Counted from the first letter of the stretch, positions 53,950-62,792 are shown. The stretch is 64,000 nt of DNA from Mucilaginibacter aquariorum (GCF_024498135.1 NZ_JANHOH010000002.1:496001-560000), one strand, 5' to 3'. The notes: generated by a model from the letters alone, not told the origin. Numbers and translations: made by a program.

Positions 53950-54058
53950 TTAACCACAGAGGACACAGAGTTTTTACACAGAGGATACGGAGATTTTCGC
54001 ATCCTCGATAAAACTTTGTATACTTTGTGGTTTTTTTTGTGTGTGCCTCTTTGGTTAA
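53950..54058. repeat. CACAGAG-type intergenic repeat, copy 2 (imperfect palindrome)
   Basis: The left end reads TTAACCACAGAGG and the right end CCTCTTTGGTTAA, inverted repeats of each other with one mismatch. Internal units of ACACAGAG and ACTTTGT type recur every 10-20 bases. The left part matches the reverse complement of 26331-26389. It fills the gap between the GH31 gene and glgB. Confidence 0.65.
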
Positions 54059-54195
54059 AGCTTCAATATTCCCTTCTTTTATTTTAATTAATAAACATCT
54101 GCTGCTATTGTATGTTCAATAATTATATATTTGATACATCAGGAGCATATATCCTGCAAACCAATTAACCCTACGCATACCAACGGCTGCTTACT

Positions 54196-56373
54196 ATGGC
54201 AAAGAAAACTTTAAACCCCGATACATCACTACCGGAATCGAAACCTATTAAGGCGAAAAAAGAAACTAAGCCTAAAGCCGCAGCCAAGGAGACCTGGCCG
54301 GAATCTGAAGAGGTATCGGTTTCAAAAAAAGCCGCTCCTAAAAAAGCGTCGGAAGAAAAACCTGCAGCCAAAAAAACGACGGCTGCTTCCAAATCAAAAC
54401 CACTTGAAATTATAGCGAATAACGAATTGAAGGCAGTTGAGCCATACAGTCGTTTTACCGATTTTGATATCGACCTGTTTAAGTCCGGCAAACACTTTAA
54501 GTTGTACGAAAAGCTTGGTTCGCATGTGGTGGAGCATAAGGGTGTGGTAGGTACTTACTTTGCTGTTTGGGCGCCAAACGCCCAGTACGTGGCAGTGATA
54601 GGGAACTTTAATGGTTGGAACCGTGGTTCGCACTCGTTAAATTACCGTTGGGATGCCTCCGGTATCTGGGAAGGCTTTATCCCCAATATCGGCGTTGGCG
54701 AAACTTATAAATATTTTATAAAATCATCTACAGGTGAAGACCTGGAGAAAAGCGACCCATTTGCTTTGCGTTGGGAACTGCCTCCGCGTACAGCATCTAT
54801 AGTTGCTGATACCTTTTACGAGTGGGATGATAAGCAATGGATGGCCGACCGCCATCAGTATAACGCTTTAGATAAACCATACTCGGTTTACGAAATGCAT
54901 TTGGGCTCGTGGGCACGTAGCCCCGAAAGTCCGGAAGAGTTTTTAAGTTACAGGCAACTGGCCGAAACATTGGTGCCTTATGTAAAGGAAATGGGCTTTA
55001 CGCACGTAGAGTTTATGCCGTTGATGGAACACCCTTATTATCCAAGCTGGGGTTACCAGATAACCGGGTTCTTCGCGGCATCGTGCCGTTACGGTACGCC
55101 GCAGGACCTGATGTATCTGATAGAACAGTTCCACAAAGAGGGGATAGGAGTGATATTGGATTGGGTACCTTCGCATTTCCCGGGCGATGCGCACGGGCTT
55201 TACAATTTTGACGGTACGCACCTTTATGAGCATGCCGATGTTCGCAAAGGCTTTCATCCCGATTGGAAATCGTACATATTTAACTACGACCGTAACGAAG
55301 TGCGCGCGTTTTTAATAAGCAACGCCCTGTTTTGGTTAGAAAGATTTCACATAGATGGTTTACGTGTAGATGCCGTGGCTTCTATGCTCTACCTGGATTA
55401 TTCGCGTAACCACGGCGAGTGGGAGCCAAACGTTTTTGGCGGTAACGAAAACCTGGAAGCTATATCTTTCCTGAAAGAATTTAACGCCACCGTTTACAGT
55501 AACTTCCCGGATGTGCAAACCATTGCAGAAGAATCTACCTCATTTACAGGGGTGAGCAGGCCGGTGTATACGGGTGGCCTTGGCTTTGGCATGAAATGGA
55601 TGATGGGCTGGATGCATGACACGCTTGATTATTTCTCGCATGATCCTATTCATCGTAAGTATCACCAAAACCAGCTAACCTTTAGCATGGTATACGCCTT
55701 TACCGAAAACTTTATGCTGCCTTTCTCGCACGATGAGGTAGTTTATGGCAAAGGCTCTATGTTAGGCAAAATGCCTGGGGATGATTGGCAAAAGTTTGCC
55801 AACCTGCGTTTGATGTATAGCTTTATGTTCACCCATCCGGGTACAAAACTATTGTTCATGGGTGGTGAATTTGGCCAAAGCGGCGAATGGGATTTCCAAA
55901 AATCGTTAGACTGGCACTTGTTGCAATATGATAGCCATAACGGGATAAAAGAGGCCGTTAAAGCTATTAATAAGCTATACAGATCTGAACCTGCGTTATA
56001 CGAGAAAGCTTTTGACTGGACTGGTTTTGAATGGATAGATGCCAGCAATATGGACGACTCTGTAATCGTTTATACCCGTAAAGGTATCGACAGGGAAAAC
56101 GACCTGGTAATTGTATTGAATATGACACCTGTAACGCATCATAACTATCGTATTGGTGTACCATCTGCAGGCCAATGGCGGGAAATATTTAACTCGGACA
56201 GTGAAAAGTTCTGGGGCAGCGGAGTGATCAACTTTGATCCAATCGCAACAGAAGAAACCAGCTGGCACGGAAAAGATAATTCGTTAAGTATTGCCGCACC
56301 ACCATTAGGCGCGGCCATATTTAAGAAAGTATCCGGCAAAGCCGAAACAAAAAAAACAAAAAGCAGTAAATAA
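54196..56373 (+). CDS. glgB: 1,4-alpha-glucan branching enzyme with basic N-terminal tail
   Basis: A 725-residue GH13 branching enzyme that forms alpha-1,6 branches in glycogen. After a tail of about 75 residues come the CBM48 domain (GTYFAVWAPNAQYVAVIGNFNGW), the barrel with FMPLMEHPYYPSWGYQITG, the nucleophile Asp392 in GLRVDAVASM, Glu445 in QTIAEEST, FSHDEVVYGKGSM, and an all-beta C-terminal domain. The N-terminal tail is unusual: rich in Lys, Ala, Pro and Glu (KAKKETKPKAAAKE, SKKAAPKKASEEK), like histone H1-type tails. No glgA or glgC is in the window. A 63-residue membrane protein gene follows after one base. Confidence 0.95.
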   Translation: MAKKTLNPDTSLPESKPIKAKKETKPKAAAKETWPESEEVSVSKKAAPKKASEEKPAAKKTTAASKSKPLEIIANNELKAVEPYSRFTDFDIDLFKSGKHFKLYEKLGSHVVEHKGVVGTYFAVWAPNAQYVAVIGNFNGWNRGSHSLNYRWDASGIWEGFIPNIGVGETYKYFIKSSTGEDLEKSDPFALRWELPPRTASIVADTFYEWDDKQWMADRHQYNALDKPYSVYEMHLGSWARSPESPEEFLSYRQLAETLVPYVKEMGFTHVEFMPLMEHPYYPSWGYQITGFFAASCRYGTPQDLMYLIEQFHKEGIGVILDWVPSHFPGDAHGLYNFDGTHLYEHADVRKGFHPDWKSYIFNYDRNEVRAFLISNALFWLERFHIDGLRVDAVASMLYLDYSRNHGEWEPNVFGGNENLEAISFLKEFNATVYSNFPDVQTIAEESTSFTGVSRPVYTGGLGFGMKWMMGWMHDTLDYFSHDPIHRKYHQNQLTFSMVYAFTENFMLPFSHDEVVYGKGSMLGKMPGDDWQKFANLRLMYSFMFTHPGTKLLFMGGEFGQSGEWDFQKSLDWHLLQYDSHNGIKEAVKAINKLYRSEPALYEKAFDWTGFEWIDASNMDDSVIVYTRKGIDRENDLVIVLNMTPVTHHNYRIGVPSAGQWREIFNSDSEKFWGSGVINFDPIATEETSWHGKDNSLSIAAPPLGAAIFKKVSGKAETKKTKSSK

Positions 56374-56374
56374 T

Positions 56375-56566
56375 ATGAGCGGTAAGTTTTTTTATTTGTA
56401 CCTGGTAGGGGGCACTGTTGCACTGGCATTGCTGGTATATAGTATTATAGCCGCTTACCCCGAAGTTAACAGCAGCGGTGCGTTTTTTTACGTGATACCA
56501 ACCCTGTTGCTTTATTACATGGCCTATAAAACCTGGCATGTTAAGAATGATAGCGAGCTGATGTAG
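56375..56566 (+). CDS. Small two-helix membrane protein
   Basis: A 63-residue protein with two hydrophobic helices: FFYLYLVGGTVALALLVYSIIAA and FFYVIPTLLLYYMAY, joined by a short polar loop. It begins one base after the branching-enzyme stop codon, so it is likely cotranscribed and coupled. No family is recognised. Length, composition and tight spacing support a real gene. A palindromic repeat begins 8 bp after its stop codon. Confidence 0.72.
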   Translation: MSGKFFYLYLVGGTVALALLVYSIIAAYPEVNSSGAFFYVIPTLLLYYMAYKTWHVKNDSELM

Positions 56567-56573
56567 AATAGAT

Positions 56574-56657
56574 TTGTCATGCTAAGCGATAGCGAAGCAT
56601 CTAATCGCCGACAAGCATGTTGTACATTAGATCCTTCGCTATCGCTCAGGATGACAA
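56574..56657. repeat. TGTCATnCTGAG-type palindromic repeat, copy 1
   Basis: Two 32-bp arms (56574-56605 and 56626-56657) are inverted repeats with three mismatches, around a 20-bp loop. The outer ends read TTGTCAT and ATGACAA, with GCGATAGCGAAG inside. Copies 2 and 3 are at 58364 and 58541. Confidence 0.85.
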
Positions 56658-56667
56658 ACGTAATTAA

Positions 56668-56675
56668 TACCTTTG
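56668..56675 (+). promoter_or_regulatory. -7 box next to AraC-regulator start
   Basis: TACCTTTG, an exact TAnnTTTG match, four bases before the ATG at 56680. This predicts a leaderless mRNA. Confidence 0.5.
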
Positions 56676-56679
56676 CATC

Positions 56680-57579
56680 ATGTCGGTTTTAATAGCGCCC
56701 GAAAAAAATATCATCCCCAGTTACCCTTTAGTGACCATAAATGGCGGTAATCTCGCTATGATAGAAGTGCATGAAGCTAATGGCGTTGATATCATTATCG
56801 AAGATGCATTTCTGCTCCCTCACCGAAAAGATTATTACTTTTTCGCATTTGTTGAGCAAGGCGGCAGCCGCCATTGGATAGATTTTGTGCCCTATACTGT
56901 AAAGCCTGGGCATTTCTATTTTACCGTGCCACAGCAGGTGCATTTGAAGGAAGAAACCAAGCCCGTGAAAGGTTTTGTGGCCGGCTTTACGGAAGAATTT
57001 TTACTGCTGGAAGAGAACCGCATGCTTCGCCAGTTACCCATAATACAAAACCCGGCAGGTGCACATGAATTGATATTGAGCGATGACGATATTAGCTACA
57101 TCGCAGATGTAATGCACAAAATGACCGCCGAGTTTAACACAGGCGGCAGCTGGCAAAATCAAATGCTTACTTCATGGCTGCGTGTGTTGGTGATATACCT
57201 TAGCCGGTTGTATACCGAACAATTTGGCGAGAGCAAAATAACCCAGAACCATTGCCTGCTAAAAAGCTTTCAGGAACTGATAGGCAAGCATCACACCGAA
57301 CTGCATGATGTGGCCGCTTATGCCAACTTGTTGAATATATCGCCTGGTTATTTGAATGATGTGGTGAAACAGCAAAGCGGTAAAACGGCCATCAACCATA
57401 TTCATAACCGTTTGGTGGTAGAGGCAAAACGTAAACTATTACATACCGACTTATCTGTTAAGCAAATTGCCGATGAACTTGGTTTTGAAGATGCGGCTTA
57501 CTTTAACCGTTTCTTTAAACGCCTTACAGAGAGTACCCCAATCGCATTCCGTCAACAAATCCGTGAAATGTACAGTTAA
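56680..57579 (+). CDS. AraC-family transcriptional regulator
   Basis: A 299-residue regulator with an N-terminal cupin-like sensor region (about residues 20-170, including GSRHWIDFVPYTVKPGHFYFTVPQQVH) and a C-terminal pair of helix-turn-helix motifs (NISPGYLNDVVKQQSGKTAINHIHNRL and LSVKQIADELGFEDAAYFNRFFKRLTESTP). The sensor resembles the one found in many Bacteroidota AraC proteins whose ligand is unknown. It lies 51 bp upstream of a short-chain dehydrogenase in the same direction, so that gene is a candidate target. The ATG is supported by the promoter box four bases before it. Confidence 0.93.
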   Translation: MSVLIAPEKNIIPSYPLVTINGGNLAMIEVHEANGVDIIIEDAFLLPHRKDYYFFAFVEQGGSRHWIDFVPYTVKPGHFYFTVPQQVHLKEETKPVKGFVAGFTEEFLLLEENRMLRQLPIIQNPAGAHELILSDDDISYIADVMHKMTAEFNTGGSWQNQMLTSWLRVLVIYLSRLYTEQFGESKITQNHCLLKSFQELIGKHHTELHDVAAYANLLNISPGYLNDVVKQQSGKTAINHIHNRLVVEAKRKLLHTDLSVKQIADELGFEDAAYFNRFFKRLTESTPIAFRQQIREMYS

Positions 57580-57618
57580 TGCCCTGCTATGTGCAGTGGT
57601 ATTGTATTTGTAGCGCTG

Positions 57619-57626
57619 TAGTTTTG
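57619..57626 (+). promoter_or_regulatory. -7 box next to SDR start
   Basis: TAGTTTTG, an exact TAnnTTTG match, four bases before the ATG at 57631; predicts a leaderless mRNA, as for the neighbouring AraC gene. Confidence 0.48.
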
Positions 57627-57630
57627 CTTT

Positions 57631-58353
57631 ATGGAAAAACAGACAGTATTAATAACCGGCGCCAATAAAGGTATTGGCCTGGAAACCGCCCGCCAACTGG
57701 CAAATGCAGGCTATCATATTTACTTAGGTTGCCGAGATAAGGAACGGGGCTATGAGGCGGTAGAGCTACTGCACAGCGAAGGTTTGAATGATGTTGAACT
57801 GGTATTGATAGATGTTACCAGCGAAGAATCTGTACAACAGGCGTATAACGAGCTGGCTAAACGTATCAACTATTTAGATGTACTGATCAACAACGCAGGT
57901 ATCCCCGGTGATTTCCCTCAGCCTGCCTCTAACACCCCTGATAAAACCTTTAAGGATGTTTTTGAAGTGAACTTTTTTAGCGTAGCGCGTGTAGTAAGGA
58001 TCTTTGTACCGCTAATGCAAAATGCACCAAACCCAAGGATAGTAAATGTAACATCAGACCTTGGCTCGCTTACATTACACAGCGACCCTACCTGGAGGCA
58101 TTACGACGTTAAAACCGCGGCTTACGGCCCATCAAAAAGCGCTTTAAATGCTTACACCATCGCTTTGGCTTACGAGTTGAAAAATTTTAGAGTAAATGCT
58201 GTAAACCCGGGTTATACTGCTACCGACTTTAACAACAACCAGGGCTATAAAACGGTAGAAGAGGGTGCTGCCCCAATTGTAGAAAACGCGATGATCGATA
58301 AAGATGGCCCAACCGGGAAGTATTTTAGCGATTATGGTGTTACGCCATGGTAA
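57631..58353 (+). CDS. Short-chain dehydrogenase/reductase
   Basis: A 240-residue NAD(P)-dependent oxidoreductase of the classical SDR family. Present are the cofactor motif TGANKGIGLETARQL, the DVTSEES acid step, NNAG (VLINNAGIPGDF), the catalytic Ser in VNVTSDLGSL, and Tyr-x3-Lys in AAYGPSKSALNAYT. Followed by NPGYTATDFNNN in the substrate loop. The close likeness to carbonyl-reductase-type SDRs suggests aldehyde or ketone reduction; substrate unknown. It has its own promoter box and is likely controlled by the AraC protein upstream. Confidence 0.94.
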   Translation: MEKQTVLITGANKGIGLETARQLANAGYHIYLGCRDKERGYEAVELLHSEGLNDVELVLIDVTSEESVQQAYNELAKRINYLDVLINNAGIPGDFPQPASNTPDKTFKDVFEVNFFSVARVVRIFVPLMQNAPNPRIVNVTSDLGSLTLHSDPTWRHYDVKTAAYGPSKSALNAYTIALAYELKNFRVNAVNPGYTATDFNNNQGYKTVEEGAAPIVENAMIDKDGPTGKYFSDYGVTPW

Positions 58354-58363
58354 ACAAATAAAC

Positions 58364-58457
58364 TTGTCATGCTGAACGTAGTGAAGCATCTATTCACCGA
58401 CATGCAATCGTTATTCACAGTTTGTTAATAGATCCTTCGCTACGCTCAGGATGACAG
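58364..58457. repeat. TGTCATnCTGAG-type palindromic repeat, copy 2
   Basis: Arms at 58364-58394 and 58427-58457 are near-perfect inverted repeats (TTGTCATGCTGAACG ... CGCTCAGGATGACAG). It directly follows the SDR gene and may form a transcribed hairpin. Confidence 0.85.
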
Positions 58458-58460
58458 GGT

Positions 58461-58547
58461 CTATAATGAATCCTCTTCCAAAATCCTTTTTGTTTCTTCC
58501 AGTTTATCCATTTCTTCTTTTGGTAAGCTGGTAAGGTAGTTTGTCAT
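58461..58547 (-). pseudogene. Possible gene remnant or 28-residue small ORF
   Basis: Minus-strand frame of 28 codons ending TAG: MTNYLTSLPKEEMDK then LEETKRILEEDSL. The charged, helical composition looks like a genuine protein C-terminus rather than random translation. Its only ATG lies inside palindromic repeat copy 3, so the original 5' part was probably lost when the repeat arrived. A separate fragment ending RILEKE at 58645 (minus strand) has a similar end. No family recognised; it might alternatively be a small expressed protein. Confidence 0.28.
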
Positions 58548-58614
58548 CCTGAGTTTGTCGAAGGATTATACGCGAGGCAGATTCGCTAATGGTTCGACAA
58601 GCTCACCATGACAT
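58541..58614. repeat. TGTCATnCTGAG-type palindromic repeat, copy 3 (variant)
   Basis: Arms 58541-58564 and 58591-58614, TTGTCATCCTGAGTTTGTCG and the inverted CGACAAGCTCACCATGACAT. Same outer ends as copies 1 and 2 but a different inner sequence. Confidence 0.8.
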
Positions 58615-58744
58615 CCTAAAATTTTCCGTGTCATGAGGTAAAGTTTATTCCTTCTCCAAAATCCTGAATGTTTTAGTCGCCGTCTCAGAAAATCAGATTA
58701 CTTATTGCGGTGTTGCAACCGGCATTAAAATCAAAAATAGAACG

Positions 58745-59014
58745 TTATCTGCCTAAATAAGCTTCATCAATAGCCTGCCCTAAGTTGTTGATATCAGCCT
58801 CAGTTAAGGTAACCTTGCTATCCCCAACTATTTGCCACTTGCCGTTTTCATGTTTTAAGGTAAAGTCTGGTTCACTTCCGGTTCCTTCAAATTCTCCACC
58901 ATCAAAAAAGTCGGCCAGGTTTAAAGTGCAGTCAAAGCTATTGGCCATTAATGTTTTTACGGTGACATCTGTAGGGACACCACCCATTTTAAATTGTGTT
59001 TTAAATGTTTCCAT
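58745..59014 (-). CDS. Uncharacterised small soluble protein
   Basis: An 89-residue protein: METFKTQFKMGGVPTDVTV opens a beta-rich domain, followed by LNLADFFDGGEFEGTGSEPDF and TLKHENGKWQIVGDSKVTLTEADINNLGQAIDEAYLGR. The GKWQIVGDSKVTLTEADIN part resembles small proteins of unknown function in Bacteroidota. ATG at 59014 is favoured; a longer open frame upstream adds only a hydrophobic, unlikely extension. It lies 115 bp downstream of gapA on the same strand, behind the gapA terminator. Confidence 0.65.
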   Translation of the reverse strand: METFKTQFKMGGVPTDVTVKTLMANSFDCTLNLADFFDGGEFEGTGSEPDFTLKHENGKWQIVGDSKVTLTEADINNLGQAIDEAYLGR

Positions 59015-59078
59015 ATTAAATAAATACGGCACAAATAATAATGTTTTAAAAAAGTACAGCATTAACCACGCATAAAAC

Positions 59079-59110
59079 AAAAAAAGCCCCGCGATAATCG
59101 CAGGGCTTTA
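59079..59110 (-). terminator. Terminator of gapA (minus strand)
   Basis: On the minus strand: AAAGCCCT-GCGA-TTA-TCGC-GGGGCTTT with one mismatch (12 of 13 positions paired), then a T-run. Confidence 0.88.
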
Positions 59111-59129
59111 ATATTAGGGTTAGCTAAAC

Positions 59130-60131
<1,002 letters not shown>

Positions 60132-60980
60132 CTAATTTTTGTTTGAATAATACGTCAATAAATGGTTTATGGGTTCTTTTATAATATCTGCTATCTTAAT
60201 TTCGGTACCCTGTGCAGCCTCATACAGGTATTCCTGAAAGTTGGCCGCTACCGTGCCCGCAAAATGTACTGATGCTTCCGGGTGCTGTTTATGCAGAGGT
60301 ACCAGGTAAGTATCTATCAGTTTGCTAAAGCCGGTTGTGATAATGTTTTTAAGGTAGGTGTCTTGTTTGTTCTCCAGGTAAAAATCGCTGAACGAGCTAA
60401 GGAACAACGCAGGTTGTTTTTGCCGATAAACCTTCTCCAGCAAGGTTTTACGGTCGGCATCATACCGTTGTATAAACTTCTTGCGGATGTTAGCCGGTAA
60501 CGTTTCGTTCATAAAGCCTTTTATGAGTTGCCTGCCCAGCCAGTTGCCAGATCCTTCATCTGCCAATATATAACCCAAACCGTAATTGTTTGGTTTTACC
60601 TTTTTTCCATCGTACCAGGCGGCGTTACTTCCGCTTCCGCAGATGCTTACTATGCCCGGTGTATTACGGCAGCAGGCAATGGCAGCGGCATCAATATCAT
60701 GCGCTATGTTTATTTTAGCAAATTTAAAAAATGCCGCGAAAGCATTATATACAACTTGCTTAAGCTCGTCTGAGGATGCACCCGCACCAAAAAAATAAAT
60801 TCGTTTTATTCCTTCGGCGTGGTGGATAAGGTTAATGTTTTTGTTGAACAGTTGTATGATGTATTTTTCATCGTTAAAATAGGGATTAATAGCATTGGTG
60901 TTGAACGAGGCAACCGTTCGTCCCTTATCGGCTAATCGCCAGCCGGCATTGTTTGATCCACTATAAACAACTGCAATCAT
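60132..60980 (-). CDS. BadF/BadG/BcrA/BcrD-type ASKHA protein with broken phosphate-1 motif
   Basis: A 282-residue relative of N-acetylglucosamine kinase-type ASKHA proteins, paralogous to 62914-63774. In the paralogue the phosphate-1 loop is DGGSTKT (residues 6-12); here the same positions read YSGSNNA, so the magnesium-binding Asp and the Lys and Thr are lost. The second acid Asp95 (NIAHDIDAAA) and the phosphate-2 loop (CGSGSNAAWYDG) remain. A degenerate active site suggests a pseudokinase, sugar-sensing or structural role, though a kinase with an altered nucleotide site cannot be ruled out. It sits between pfkA and gapA with 0 and 6 bp gaps, firmly within the glycolytic operon. Confidence 0.87.
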   Translation of the reverse strand: MIAVVYSGSNNAGWRLADKGRTVASFNTNAINPYFNDEKYIIQLFNKNINLIHHAEGIKRIYFFGAGASSDELKQVVYNAFAAFFKFAKINIAHDIDAAAIACCRNTPGIVSICGSGSNAAWYDGKKVKPNNYGLGYILADEGSGNWLGRQLIKGFMNETLPANIRKKFIQRYDADRKTLLEKVYRQKQPALFLSSFSDFYLENKQDTYLKNIITTGFSKLIDTYLVPLHKQHPEASVHFAGTVAANFQEYLYEAAQGTEIKIADIIKEPINHLLTYYSNKN

Positions 60981-61967
60981 TTAAATTGATAATATATCTG
61001 CCATCTGCATCAGGTCTTCTTCAAGTTTAAACTGATGCTGGGTTAGCGCCTCTTCAAGGCTTGTTAATTTTATGTGGTTAGCTTCAAGCCCAACCATCAT
61101 TTGTGTGTTGCCTTTTATCATGGCATTAACAGCGGCATAGCCTAAACGGCTGCCCAAAATCCTGTCAAATGCCGATGGGCTACCGCCACGTTGCAAGTGG
61201 CCTAATATAGTAACTTTTATATCGTAAAACTTAACCTCTTTTCTAACAACTTCGGCAAGGTCATAAGCGCCACCGCTTTTATCCCCCTCGGCCACAATTA
61301 CAATACTCGATGATTTTTTATTGTACTGGCCTGCTTTAAGGTTCTCTATCAGGTTATCAATAGCAGTGTCGCGTTCTGGTAGCAGAATAGCTTCGGCGCC
61401 GCAGGATATACCCGCCCGCAGGGCAATAGCGCCCGAATCGCGGCCCATCACTTCGATAAAGAATAAGCGGTCGTGTGCATCGGCAGTATCGCGTATTTTA
61501 TCAATAGCCTCAATCACAGTATTAGTGGCCGTATCAAATCCTAAAGTATAGGTAGAGCCGTAAAGGTCGTTATCAATAGTGCCGGGTACGCCTATTACAG
61601 CTATATCCGGATATTTTCTTGAAAAGCGTAACGCACCGGTAAAAGTACCGTCACCACCAATAACCACAATGCCATCAATACCGGCAGCTTTAAGATTCTG
61701 GTAGGCCAGTTCCATTCCTTCTTCTGTACGGAAGGGCAGGCACCTGGCGGTTTTTAAAATGGTGCCACCAAGATTTAAGATATTACTCACCGAGCGGGTG
61801 TTCATATCGTACATGTTATTGTCGATAAGCCCTTGGTAACCCTGGCGAACACCTGCAACCTGCAGGCCATTATAGATAGCGGTACGTACTACAGCCCTTA
61901 TACATGGGTTCATGCCCGGGGCATCACCACCTGAAGTAAGAACTGCTATTTTTGAAATTTTATGCAT
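60981..61967 (-). CDS. pfkA: ATP-dependent 6-phosphofructokinase
   Basis: A 328-residue PfkA that phosphorylates fructose 6-phosphate in glycolysis. The ATP motif is LTSGGDAPGMNPCIRA, and GGDGTFTGA has Gly where pyrophosphate-dependent enzymes have Asp, so ATP dependence is expected. The fructose-6-phosphate site includes GTIDNDLYGSTYTLGFDTA and MGRDSGAIALRAG. The ATG at 61967 is used; an upstream in-frame start would add 14 residues. The next gene begins immediately after its stop. The promoter should lie within 61968-62096, which also holds the GTGT-N7-ACAC palindrome at 62003-62017. Confidence 0.97.
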   Translation of the reverse strand: MHKISKIAVLTSGGDAPGMNPCIRAVVRTAIYNGLQVAGVRQGYQGLIDNNMYDMNTRSVSNILNLGGTILKTARCLPFRTEEGMELAYQNLKAAGIDGIVVIGGDGTFTGALRFSRKYPDIAVIGVPGTIDNDLYGSTYTLGFDTATNTVIEAIDKIRDTADAHDRLFFIEVMGRDSGAIALRAGISCGAEAILLPERDTAIDNLIENLKAGQYNKKSSSIVIVAEGDKSGGAYDLAEVVRKEVKFYDIKVTILGHLQRGGSPSAFDRILGSRLGYAAVNAMIKGNTQMMVGLEANHIKLTSLEEALTQHQFKLEEDLMQMADILSI

Positions 61968-62002
61968 CTTTACACAAGTAAATTTGTAGCTGCGAATATA
62001 GT

Positions 62003-62017
62003 GTGTCAAATTTACAC
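62003..62017. promoter_or_regulatory. Candidate operator between pfkA and Nudix regulator
   Basis: GTGT-CAAATTT-ACAC, followed by CAT, in the 129-bp divergent spacer. Arms, spacing and the CAT after them match the site at 3640-3654, also next to a Nudix-type regulator. Confidence 0.5.
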
Positions 62018-62096
62018 CATTAAATTTATTTATATATTTTTACATTAAAAATTAAGGATATATATTTAGACACAATTAACCTAACAGATTAATCCC

Positions 62097-62792
62097 TTGG
62101 AAGTAAAGTTACCTACATTTAACTCAGTTTTTTCTATAGACTGTGTCATATTTGGTTTTGAAGCCGGAGAACTTAAAATATTACTTATAGAACGTAATGA
62201 GGAGCCTTTTAAGGATTGGCTTGCCTTACCGGGATATATTGTTGAACAGGATGAGAGCATTGATGATGCTGCCGAGCGTATTTTATATGAGCTTACCGGC
62301 CTGCGCGACCTGCATATGCAGCAGTTTCACACCTTTGGCGAAGTTAACCGCCACCCGCAGGGGCGCGTAATAACCGTTGCTTACTATGCGCTGATACGTA
62401 TAAACGGGCAAAAAGAAGTGAAGCCGGTAACGCAGTATGCTAAAAACGCGTTTTGGCACCCGGTAAACGATCTGCCTAAACTGGCATTTGACCACAGCGA
62501 AATATTTGAGACCGGATTTAACAAGATCCGCCGCAGGCTAAACTATCAGCCTATAGCTTTTGAATTACTGCCAGAGAAATTTACGCTTACACAATTACAA
62601 TCGTTATACGAAGCGGTGCTAAACAAAAAGCTGGATAAACGTAACTTCCGCAAAAAAATGCTGAGCTATGGCTTTTTAAAGGAGCTGGACGAAAAACAAA
62701 AAGGGGTATCGTATCGTGCAGCCAAGCTGTACAAGTTTGATCGCCGCAAATACACCAAAATCTTTCAGAACGATCTGAACCTGGACAAGTAG
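62097..62792 (+). CDS. Nudix-related transcriptional regulator (second copy)
   Basis: A 231-residue paralogue of the regulator at 2824-3585. The Nudix fold spans about residues 10-140; its box reads LPGYIVEQDES...RILYELTGL, again lacking the REUxEE metal-binding acids, so it should not hydrolyse nucleotides. The C-terminal winged helix (FTLTQLQSLYEAVL, DKRNFRKKML) follows. The only start after an in-frame stop at 62082 is TTG at 62097 (or ATT at 62088), so this gene uses a rare start codon. It is divergent from the pfkA-gapA operon and faces a sugar kinase gene, so sugar catabolism is the likely target; the effector is unknown. Confidence 0.87.
   Translation: MEVKLPTFNSVFSIDCVIFGFEAGELKILLIERNEEPFKDWLALPGYIVEQDESIDDAAERILYELTGLRDLHMQQFHTFGEVNRHPQGRVITVAYYALIRINGQKEVKPVTQYAKNAFWHPVNDLPKLAFDHSEIFETGFNKIRRRLNYQPIAFELLPEKFTLTQLQSLYEAVLNKKLDKRNFRKKMLSYGFLKELDEKQKGVSYRAAKLYKFDRRKYTKIFQNDLNLDK

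Larger units (their letters stand above)
58458..58744. other. Non-coding stretch with repeat and possible gene remnants
   Basis: This stretch between the SDR gene's repeat and the 58745 gene holds palindromic repeat copy 3 and, on the minus strand, two short segments that read like C-termini: one ending RILEEDSL at 58461 and one ending RILEKE at 58645. Both are preceded by stops or repeats. The resemblance of the two ends suggests decayed duplicates of a gene broken by repeat insertion. Confidence 0.35.
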
